From: an uncultured delta proteobacterium
GTDB lineage: Bacteria; RBG-13-61-14; DRUE01
Assembly: GCA_903930515.1 (NCBI GenBank)
Contig: CAIYYW010000075.1
Span: forward strand, 1 to 7,903
Reading direction: 5' to 3'
DNA: 7,903 nt
Below the pieces are notes generated by a model. It was not told the origin of the DNA. It made no database searches and saw only the letters and a list, made by a program, of their open reading frames with translations. A program made the position numbers and the translations under genes. How positions within the stretch are numbered: the first letter of the stretch is position 1; every line of letters starts with the position of its first letter. Of the stretch, positions 1-5,924 are shown piece after piece.

Positions 1-1
1 A

Positions 2-1189
2 GATTTCCCGACCGAGTCCGAAAACCAGCGCTATTTGGAGCTATGGGCGGGGATTTTCAATTACGCCACCATCCCTTTTTATTTCCACGCCGAAAAAAAA
101 CCGGGCGAGCGCGACTATCTCCGGAACCGGAAGACTGTGGATTGGTGCACGGAACACGGGGTTACGGTCAAGGGTCATCCCCTGATCTGGCACGATCGCG
201 CCGGCAACCCGGAATGGCTTACCGGCGATGTGGACCAGGTGGAGCGGGCGCACCAGGACCGGATCGTTAAACTGGTGGGCGATTTTAAGGGTGGGATCAA
301 ATACTGGGACCTCTTGAACGAGCCGACCGTGGCCTGGAAGTATGACACCCCGGTGGCGAAGTGGGAGAATTCGGAAGGGCCGGTCAAGGTGTTCCGGGAG
401 TCCCTGAAATGGGCCAAAACCGCGGACCAAGGCGCCGAGTACCTGATCAATGATTTCAACATTGACGCCAATTCCAATCTCATCTCCATCATGGGCAACC
501 CGGCGCAGGTGTTAAAATTCGCGAAGGACCCGGTGAAGCACTACCCGGTTTCTTATAAGAATTTGGTGGAAGCCTTGATCCGGGATGGATCCAAACCGGA
601 CGCGGTCGGGATCCAGAGCCATATGCACCGGGGCAACTGGCCGCTCCGGGAGCTCTGGCAGCTTTGCGAAAGCTATTCCCAGCTCCATCTCCCGATCCAT
701 TTCACCGAGACCACCATCATCAGCGGGGATGACAAGGACAGCGTCTCTTTCCACGAGCCGGAGAAAAATATCCCCTGGCCCACCACCGCCAAAGGCGAAC
801 AAAGGCAGGCGGACTATCTGGAAAAATATTATACCCTCCTGTTCAGCCACCCCGGCGTGCAAGCCATCAGCTGGTGGGATTTTTCCGACCAGGGAGCCTG
901 GCTCAACGCCCCGGCCGGTCTGGTCCGGAAAGACCTCAGCCCCAAGCCCGGGTACCAGGTCTTGGAAAAATTGATCCGGGTAAAATGGTGGACCAATCTG
1001 GAAGACAAAACCGACAAGGAGGGCCGGGTTCAATTCCGGGGATTTTGCGGAGAATATCAGCTAAGCTTTCCGGACCGGCCGGAAATTTTGAGCTTCCAGA
1101 TCAACTGCGACCAAAAAGACGGCCGGGAGATCAACATTCAAATCCCGGCCAAGACCAAAAAGAAATGGGAACTAAAGACGGAAGGTTGA
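2..1189 (+). CDS. GH10-family endo-beta-1,4-xylanase-like glycoside hydrolase, 5' end cut off
   Basis: The frame is open from base 2, so the N-terminus lies outside the window; about 395 residues are visible. A TTG at 35 is only an internal Leu codon, because the residues before it (ENQRYLELW) align with NERYLKLW in the next gene. GH10 hallmarks are present: KGHPLIWH, acid/base Glu in WDLLNEP (codon 320-322), IQSHM, nucleophile Glu in HFTET (codon 707-709), and the WWDFSD...AWL segment that lines the sugar site. Known family role: retaining endo-hydrolysis of xylan or related beta-1,4-glycans. A C-terminal beta-rich piece (VQFRGFCGEYQLSF) and a Lys-rich tail follow the barrel. It lies 36 bp upstream of a paralog, very likely in the same operon; by eye roughly half the residues match. 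The nucleophile motif reads TETT where characterised xylanases usually have TELD, so the exact substrate is uncertain. Confidence 0.88.
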   Translation, partial: DFPTESENQRYLELWAGIFNYATIPFYFHAEKKPGERDYLRNRKTVDWCTEHGVTVKGHPLIWHDRAGNPEWLTGDVDQVERAHQDRIVKLVGDFKGGIKYWDLLNEPTVAWKYDTPVAKWENSEGPVKVFRESLKWAKTADQGAEYLINDFNIDANSNLISIMGNPAQVLKFAKDPVKHYPVSYKNLVEALIRDGSKPDAVGIQSHMHRGNWPLRELWQLCESYSQLHLPIHFTETTIISGDDKDSVSFHEPEKNIPWPTTAKGEQRQADYLEKYYTLLFSHPGVQAISWWDFSDQGAWLNAPAGLVRKDLSPKPGYQVLEKLIRVKWWTNLEDKTDKEGRVQFRGFCGEYQLSFPDRPEILSFQINCDQKDGREINIQIPAKTKKKWELKTEG

Positions 1190-1225
1190 GCCGGCAGGTT
1201 CCGGGCAAACCCTGATCGGGAAAAG

Positions 1226-2635
1226 ATGGTCCTGCGCATAAATCCCAAAATTGGAAAAGCGGTTCCGCTTTGTTTGGTACTGCTTTTGGCCAGCCTGAAG
1301 GCTTGCGCGCCCGACCCGCTTAAGGACGCGGACTCCCGGATCAAAAAATACCGGATGCGCGAGGTGGTAATCTCGCTGAAGGACCGGGAGGGAAAGCCCG
1401 CGGCCGGGGCGCGGGTGGAAGCGAAAATGATTCGGCACCAGTTTTTGTTCGGCTGCAACCTGTTTATGTTCGGCAAATTCTCCCGCCGGGAGAAAAACGA
1501 GCGGTATTTGAAACTCTGGTCCGGCCTGTTCAATTACGCCACCCTGCCTTTTTACTGGCCTGGCTATGAGCCGCGTCCGGGGATGACCGATCGGGAGCGG
1601 CTGAAAGAGATGGCGGACTGGTGCCGCTGGAATAATGTCATCATCAAGGGCCACCCGCTGATCTGGCACGAGCCTTGGGGAAACCCGAAATGGATCCCCG
1701 GCGACCCGAAACTGCTTGAGCCGTTAATGGAGAAGCGGGTGAAGGAGTTGGTCACCGGGTTCCCGGAAATACAATATTGGGACCTGATCAACGAGCCTAC
1801 CACCGCCTGGAGGGACTCTACTTCGGTTGCCGAATGGGAGAACCGGATCGGCCCGGTGGAAGCCGAACGGAGGGCGAGGGTCTGGTATAAACAAACCGGA
1901 GGCCAGGCCCGGTACCTGGTCAACGATTACAATGTCTTTAAAATCATCGGCGTAGTCTTCTTCCTCGCTCATCCGGTCAAGGCCATCCGGCTCCTGCTCA
2001 ACCCGATCAAGTATTATAACTTTTCCTTTTACGCCTACCTCAAGGAGCTTAAAGACCAGGCCATCGCCCCGGACGCGATCGGGATCCAGAGCCATATGCA
2101 GATCGCCATCTGGCCGCTCAGCCGGGTCTGGAATCTCTGCGAGACCTATTCCCGGCTGGGCCTCCCGATCCATTTCACCGAGACCACCGTGCTCAGCGGC
2201 AAGACCCATCGGAAGATTGATTATTTTCATTCGGAAAAAAACCGGCCCTGGCCGAGCACCGAAAAAGGAGAACAGAAGCAGGCCGAGTACGCGGCTGAAT
2301 TTTATACCCTCCTCTTCAGCCACCCCGCGGTGGAAGCGATCACTTGGTGGGACTTTTCCGACAAGGATGCCTGGCTGGACGCCCCGGCCGGACTGGTCCG
2401 GGCAAACCTTGCCCCCAAGCCGGCCTATGGCAAACTTCATCGCCTGATCCGGGAAAAATGGTGGACCAATTATGAGGGCCGCTCCGATCAGAAGGGCGAA
2501 CTCAAGTTCCGGGGCTTTTGCGGGGACTACCGGCTGGAGCTGCCCCATTCCGACCAACAACTTGAATTTCAGATTGACTGTCATCAGCCGGAAGGGCAGA
2601 GGGTGGAGCTGGTGGCAGCCTTTGGCGGGGAGTAG
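1226..2635 (+). CDS. GH10-family endo-beta-1,4-xylanase-like hydrolase, putative lipoprotein
   Basis: Complete, 469 aa. The ATG at 1226 is preferred because it gives an N-terminal signal: a basic start, a hydrophobic stretch at about 12-24 and a cysteine at 27 (LKAC). This suggests a lipoprotein, although Lys at -2 is unusual. The upstream GGGAAAAG is only a weak Shine-Dalgarno. Residues 46-80 form a small beta module (VVISLKDREGKPAAGARV, then HQFLFGCN) of the kind that precedes the barrel in many GH10-like proteins. The GH10 barrel covers about 80-410: KGHPLIWH 141-148, acid/base E190 in WDLINEP, Q288 and H290 in IQSHM, nucleophile E319 in HFTET, WWDFSD 374-379, W383 and KPAY 398-401. A C-terminal beta domain (KFRGFCGDYRLEL) occupies about 412-469. 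Expected action is hydrolysis of xylan-like beta-glycan at the cell surface or in the periplasm. It follows its paralog by 36 bp. All catalytic residues are intact; substrate specificity is inferred from the family only. Confidence 0.9.
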   Translation: MVLRINPKIGKAVPLCLVLLLASLKACAPDPLKDADSRIKKYRMREVVISLKDREGKPAAGARVEAKMIRHQFLFGCNLFMFGKFSRREKNERYLKLWSGLFNYATLPFYWPGYEPRPGMTDRERLKEMADWCRWNNVIIKGHPLIWHEPWGNPKWIPGDPKLLEPLMEKRVKELVTGFPEIQYWDLINEPTTAWRDSTSVAEWENRIGPVEAERRARVWYKQTGGQARYLVNDYNVFKIIGVVFFLAHPVKAIRLLLNPIKYYNFSFYAYLKELKDQAIAPDAIGIQSHMQIAIWPLSRVWNLCETYSRLGLPIHFTETTVLSGKTHRKIDYFHSEKNRPWPSTEKGEQKQAEYAAEFYTLLFSHPAVEAITWWDFSDKDAWLDAPAGLVRANLAPKPAYGKLHRLIREKWWTNYEGRSDQKGELKFRGFCGDYRLELPHSDQQLEFQIDCHQPEGQRVELVAAFGGE

Positions 2636-2688
2636 GGGGATCTTATCCTCAGATCAAATGATCGGCCGATCCCGGTTCCAGCCAAGCT
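2636..2688. other. Convergent intergenic gap
   Basis: These 53 bases separate the ends of two convergent genes. They contain the perfect 12-bp palindrome GATCGGCCGATC (2660-2671) and a GGGATC/GATCCC pairing (2637-2642 with 2668-2673). Neither is followed by a T-run on either strand, so no intrinsic terminator is called. Confidence 0.4.
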
Positions 2689-3441
2689 TCAGTCCCGATC
2701 CAGATGAAACCTTCCCTTGTCTGTTTCAATAAACCAGGGCGCTTCCAGTTTGAGAGGTTTCCGGGATTTGCCGATTTCCACGCAAAATAATATAGGCAGC
2801 GGATCTCCCTTTTTATGAAAGGCGAATTTCAGGCGCGTCACCCAAAGCCGGCTTGCCTGCAGTTGTCCGGCCAGTTCCCAGAGCCGCTCAAAGGGATAGA
2901 CCAGGACCGCCTTTGCCTTGGGCTTGAGCAGGTATGAGCAGGTTTTAATCAGATCGCCCATTTTCAATTTCAACTCGTAGCGGGCAAGGGCACGCTCGCG
3001 GTTCGGGCTGGGAAATCCGGCGCCTACTTTTCGGAAGGGCGGGTTGGACACGATCAGGTCAAAGCTTTGAGGCGGGAAGATTTGGTCCAGATGGCGGGCG
3101 TCGTGGTTTATGATTTTGATCCGCGGTTCCAGGCGGTTGAGCCGGACATTTCGCTTCGCCATCCCGGCCAATGATTTCTGGATTTCCACCCCGACAATTT
3201 TTCCGGCCTTGGAGCGTTTTGCCAAAATCAGGCTGATCACCCCGGAGCCTGCTCCCAAGTCCATTATTTTCTGCCCGGGCCTGATCCCGGCGAGCGCGAA
3301 GTCCGAGATCAAGAGCGCGTCCACCGAGCAGCGGTACCCCTTGCGCTTCTGGATCAGTTTAAGCTCTCCGAAGAGCAGGTCGTCCCGAGTCTCGGATAAA
3401 AAAAGCCGGGGCTTGGTCAAACCCCGGCTTCTTTCGTTCAT
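2689..3441 (-). CDS. TrmN6/YfiC-type tRNA1(Val) adenine-37 N6-methyltransferase
   Basis: SAM-dependent methyltransferase, 250 aa from the ATG at 3441. Motif I DLGAGSGVIS is at 61-70, an acidic residue of motif II in VGVEIQ at 84-88, NHDAR at 112-116, and the amino-methyltransferase signature NPPF at 133-136. Downstream RERALARYE (148-156) matches the position of the NPP-then-ARHE pattern typical of the TrmN6/YfiC family, which N6-methylates A37 of tRNA1(Val). The N-terminal LKLIQKRKGYRCSVDALLISDF segment also resembles this family. Start choice is uncertain: a TTG at 3459 would overlap the upstream gene by 7 bases and has AAGG six bases before it, while the ATG has only a weak AAGAAG immediately upstream. 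Either way codons 4-15 coincide with a strong intrinsic terminator hairpin, and recognisable homology begins only just after it (SETRDDLL). Expression probably depends on readthrough or on a promoter not recognised here. The specific tRNA target is family inference. Confidence 0.82.
   Translation of the reverse strand: MNERSRGLTKPRLFLSETRDDLLFGELKLIQKRKGYRCSVDALLISDFALAGIRPGQKIMDLGAGSGVISLILAKRSKAGKIVGVEIQKSLAGMAKRNVRLNRLEPRIKIINHDARHLDQIFPPQSFDLIVSNPPFRKVGAGFPSPNRERALARYELKLKMGDLIKTCSYLLKPKAKAVLVYPFERLWELAGQLQASRLWVTRLKFAFHKKGDPLPILFCVEIGKSRKPLKLEAPWFIETDKGRFHLDRD
3398..3434 (-). terminator. Strong rho-independent terminator inside the start of the methyltransferase gene
   Basis: On the minus strand AAGCCGGGG (3430-3422) pairs perfectly with CCCCGGCTT (3411-3403) across a 10-nt loop. 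Seven T residues follow (3404-3398), the first two of them in the stem. G-U and A-U pairs can lengthen the stem to about 13 bp (3434 to 3399). The stem begins 22 nt after the lipoprotein stop codon, a normal distance for the terminator of that operon, yet it lies within codons 3-15 of the following reading frame. Confidence 0.8.
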
Positions 3442-3465
3442 CTTCTTGCTTTTTACCAAGCCCCG
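3407..3465 (-). promoter_or_regulatory. Possible antiterminator pairing that competes with the terminator
   Basis: An 11-bp perfect inverted repeat pairs minus-strand CGGGGCTTGGT (3465-3455) with ACCAAGCCCCG (3417-3407), with 37 nt between the arms. The downstream arm takes up part of the loop and five bases of the 3' arm of the terminator hairpin, so the two structures cannot coexist. The upstream arm covers the last sense codons and the first base of the stop codon of the lipoprotein gene, where a terminating ribosome would hide it. The pairing is seen directly; a regulatory role is inference. Confidence 0.4.
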
Positions 3466-4883
3466 CCTTCCCCGTATTCCACCTGGATCTGATCTGAGAA
3501 GCCCTTGAAATCCGGGAACAGAGAGTTGTTGCGCGGGTTAAGCACCCGGAGCGGATATTCCCCCTTGGGCTTGGCCGGGCTGATGAATTCCAGGAAGTAG
3601 GTGCTGCCGTATTGCAAATCGTATTCCGTGCCGTCCAGAAAAAGTTGGCTCGGGCCGAGCGGGCCCGGGCTGTAAGTCCCGTCAAAATTGTCTCCGTAAA
3701 TGGACACATAATCTCCGCCCATGAAATTTATCGGGATCGGATAATAACTCCCTATCTTCGGAGCCTTATACCACCAGGCCCGGGAGTTCAGGGATGACTG
3801 AGACCGGGCGGCCTCGGACGGCCGGACCGTGAGACCAGCGCCCATTGCGCAATCGTCATAAATATTAATATTGTCAACCGTATCCGAATAGAGGATTCCG
3901 GTCACCCGGTAAATCGCGTCGTTATTCTTCGCCACGATGGTCGCGCCATACATCAGGCTGGTATAAAAACTGTAAACGCCCCAACCGCCCGAGGCCCTGA
4001 TTTGTTGAGTGAAGGTGGTGTCTCCGTCCTTGACCAGAAAATTCTTCGGCTCAATTGACAGGGACTTAAAGCCGTTGAGAACCACGGCCAAGACCCGGGA
4101 GGCCAAGTCCTCGTCCGGAAGCATGAAAATACCCGATAGTCCCGACCATCCCATTTCCGGCCGTCCAATCTTGAGTTGATAGTTGCGCCCGACCGGGACA
4201 TTGCCCAGGGACCAATAACCCGGCATCCCGGCGCCGCTCATATCAATCAGGGCCGGTCCAAAGGTCAGCCCGGCCGCCACATCAATCAGGTATGCCTGGA
4301 GCGTAAAGGGGCACTGCGGAACCGCAACCCTGCCGCCCCCCGTATTCATCAACATCGGCTGGAACCCGGCAGCAGCCGCGGTCCCCTTGATCGGCGTAGA
4401 GGCCGGGGACCCGGACCCGGAACCGACATATCCTACAGGGGCCCGTTCCAGCGGGATGCTGATGGACAAGGGCGATCCGTTCAGGTTATAAGTCCGCTCC
4501 GCCTCCGGATTGGACGGACGGTACATATCCAGATAAAAATAGCCGGTCCCGGCCGGGATATCCGGAATCACATAGACAATCAGATCAAATACCCGGCCGT
4601 TCCCGTTCGGAACATAAACCGTCCATTCCGACCCCATCTGATAGTTCTCATTTACAAAGACCAAGGGCGAATTCAGGTCCGAGCCGGACACGGTTAGCAC
4701 CAGGTCATAACTGGAGTGAAGCTCCTGGCCGCTTTGATCCACCCCGGCCCGGTCAGGATAGCTGGCGAGGTCTTGGCTAAAAACCACCTTGACTTCGCTC
4801 TTGCCGTCCTCGCTCTTCCCTCCGGAGCAACCGGACATAACGATCAGGCAGATGATTATTCCGCAGAATATTGCGCGCTTCAT
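3453..4883 (-). CDS. Large Ig/TIG-like surface lipoprotein, function unknown
   Basis: 476 aa. The ATG at 4883 is chosen over one at 4922 because it has AAGGAGG at 4895-4889, five bases upstream, and directly opens a lipoprotein signal peptide: MKR, a hydrophobic core at 5-16 and lipobox MSGC with C19. The mature protein starts with a short Gly/Ser/Lys-rich linker. Beta-rich sequence follows (about 31-155: DLVLTVSGSD, LIVYVIPDIPAGTGYFYLDMY), then a flexible Gly/Ser/Ala/Pro segment at 153-175. An Ig-like module at about 273-353 (SLSIEPKNFLVKDGD, IRASGGWGVYSF) has the pattern of bacterial structural Ig domains, and an IPT/TIG-like fold is likely at about 374-470 (PKIGSYYP, GGDYVSIYGDNF, GEYPLRVLNP). 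No catalytic motif was recognised. It follows the FecR-domain gene by 35 bp, so co-transcription is likely, and a terminator lies just after its stop. A cell-surface binding or scaffold role, possibly as cargo of the upstream barrel protein, is inference. Confidence 0.78.
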   Translation of the reverse strand: MKRAIFCGIIICLIVMSGCSGGKSEDGKSEVKVVFSQDLASYPDRAGVDQSGQELHSSYDLVLTVSGSDLNSPLVFVNENYQMGSEWTVYVPNGNGRVFDLIVYVIPDIPAGTGYFYLDMYRPSNPEAERTYNLNGSPLSISIPLERAPVGYVGSGSGSPASTPIKGTAAAAGFQPMLMNTGGGRVAVPQCPFTLQAYLIDVAAGLTFGPALIDMSGAGMPGYWSLGNVPVGRNYQLKIGRPEMGWSGLSGIFMLPDEDLASRVLAVVLNGFKSLSIEPKNFLVKDGDTTFTQQIRASGGWGVYSFYTSLMYGATIVAKNNDAIYRVTGILYSDTVDNINIYDDCAMGAGLTVRPSEAARSQSSLNSRAWWYKAPKIGSYYPIPINFMGGDYVSIYGDNFDGTYSPGPLGPSQLFLDGTEYDLQYGSTYFLEFISPAKPKGEYPLRVLNPRNNSLFPDFKGFSDQIQVEYGEGGAW

Positions 4884-4918
4884 TTTAGCCTCCTTTATCT
4901 TAAGTGGTCTCAATGCCT

Positions 4919-5791
4919 TCATTTTACCGGCGCGTGAAGATCGCTTCCATTAAGGATGATTGACACCGGTGTCAGACCGGGCGGCTCCTGGAAAATCAGG
5001 TCCGCCGGATTCAGATGATCGTTATCACCCTTGCCGCTTCCTTCCGGGAATACCAGGATAATTTCAATCGGCTCCCCATCGTGGTCATGGCCGTGGCCCC
5101 CTAGCATAAAAATCGGAACCAAGATCCGCTCCTCCCGGTCCGGACGGGAACCGGAAATCAGGCCCAAGTCTTCCAATAATTCCAGCAACTGCTCCGTGCT
5201 CAGGGGCCGGGGATTGCCCGGCAATGCCCCGTTCAAAACATCCAGAAAGTAGTTGGCCGGAAGAGACACCTTCTTGTCAGGATTGTCCGCGTTCCACAAA
5301 GTCACTGTCCCGCTCACCCCGGCAAAGAGCGCACCAGCTGAATTTCCCGAGCCGTGAACCTCAATGATAATCTCCGTGCCCCGCACCCCGGCCACCGTGC
5401 TCAGGGCCTTGATCTGATAGTCCTGCTCCGGGGTATTGCTGAACCAGCCGCTGATCATCGCCCGCGCCTTTCCGGAAACCAAAGTGAACGCGCTCCTACG
5501 CTTGGTCCCCGGCTGATACTCCAGGGAGTCCACCCGGAACCGGCTGCCCGGGGCCAGCGTGATCACGCTCTCGTCGCGGAACCAGATCCGCACCCGCGAG
5601 TTCGCGCCCGTGACAATCGCATCTCCGGGCATAACCACCGTCCCGGTCTTGACCGCGGTCTCTCCGCCCGACCGGACAATCTTGACCTGGCCCTCAACCT
5701 CGGTAACCTTTCCCGCCCAGTCCTGGCTCAATGCCGGGACCGATACCAACATCATCAAGCCCAACAGGAATAATCCTTTTAATACCCGCAT
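4919..5791 (-). CDS. Secreted FecR-domain protein
   Basis: 290 aa from the ATG at 5791, which has AAGGAGG at 5803-5797 five bases upstream. The reading frame is open further upstream, but that part lacks a ribosome site and runs into the preceding gene. A Sec signal peptide covers about 1-22, with likely cleavage after PALS. A FecR-type domain occupies about 25-165: GKVTEVEGQVKIVR, MPGDAIVTGANSRVRIWF, SVITLAPGSRFRV, LVSGKARAMI and the characteristic STVAGVRGTEIIIEV (131-145). The C-terminal part has a Leu/Glu-rich helix (199-212), a His/Asp cluster GGHGHDHDGE (231-240) and an acidic beta tail. Classical FecR is an inner-membrane anti-sigma regulator of iron uptake; here a cleavable signal replaces the cytoplasmic N-terminus and no sigma factor gene is present. 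That fits the many stand-alone secreted FecR-domain proteins of unclear, probably envelope-structural or ligand-binding, function. It sits between the TPR-barrel and lipoprotein genes. Confidence 0.85.
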   Translation of the reverse strand: MRVLKGLFLLGLMMLVSVPALSQDWAGKVTEVEGQVKIVRSGGETAVKTGTVVMPGDAIVTGANSRVRIWFRDESVITLAPGSRFRVDSLEYQPGTKRRSAFTLVSGKARAMISGWFSNTPEQDYQIKALSTVAGVRGTEIIIEVHGSGNSAGALFAGVSGTVTLWNADNPDKKVSLPANYFLDVLNGALPGNPRPLSTEQLLELLEDLGLISGSRPDREERILVPIFMLGGHGHDHDGEPIEIILVFPEGSGKGDNDHLNPADLIFQEPPGLTPVSIILNGSDLHAPVK

Positions 5792-5820
5792 CTTGTCCTC
5801 CTTAGCGCTTTGGTTCGCAA

Positions 5821-5850
5821 ATAATATAATATATCTTTTTTGCCCGCCAA
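5821..5850 (-). promoter_or_regulatory. Possible internal sigma70-type promoter for the FecR-domain gene
   Basis: On the minus strand TTGGCG (5850-5845) is separated by 16 bp from TATATT (5828-5823) in an AT-rich patch that stands out from GC-rich surroundings. Transcription would start about 25 bases before the FecR gene start. The -35 match is only 4 of 6, so this is tentative. Confidence 0.35.
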
Positions 5851-5875
5851 AGCTGATTTGCTCTCTCAGCCCCAA

Positions 5876-5920
5876 GTCCTGGGTAAATAAGTTCGTCAGC
5901 GAACTTATCAACCGAAGGAC
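5876..5920 (-). other. Intercistronic hairpin after the TPR-barrel gene
   Basis: Five bases after the TAG stop of the TPR-barrel gene, ATAAGTTCG and CGAACTTAT (5887-5895 with 5900-5908) form a perfect 9-bp stem with a 4-nt loop. GGT/ACC and GTCCT/AGGAC pairs extend it, giving 17 pairs with small internal loops. No T-run follows on the minus strand, so it may stabilise or process the transcript, or terminate partially, rather than act as a full intrinsic terminator. Confidence 0.5.
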
Positions 5921-5924
5921 CTGG

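Noticed and set aside
1724-2584. Long open frame (286 codons) on the minus strand inside the second GH10 gene
   Set aside because: It lies wholly opposite a gene with intact catalytic motifs, shows Pro/Gly/Asp-rich low-complexity composition and has no recognisable domain; it is a by-product of GC-rich codon use.
2660-2671. Perfect palindrome GATCGGCCGATC between convergent genes
   Set aside because: It is a single 12-bp palindrome without a T-run or repeats elsewhere, so no terminator or protein-binding role can be claimed.
4176-4697. Open frame of 173 codons on the + strand opposite the lipoprotein gene
   Set aside because: Arg/Pro/Gly-rich, without domain or ribosome site, antisense to a gene with a strong Shine-Dalgarno and signal peptide.
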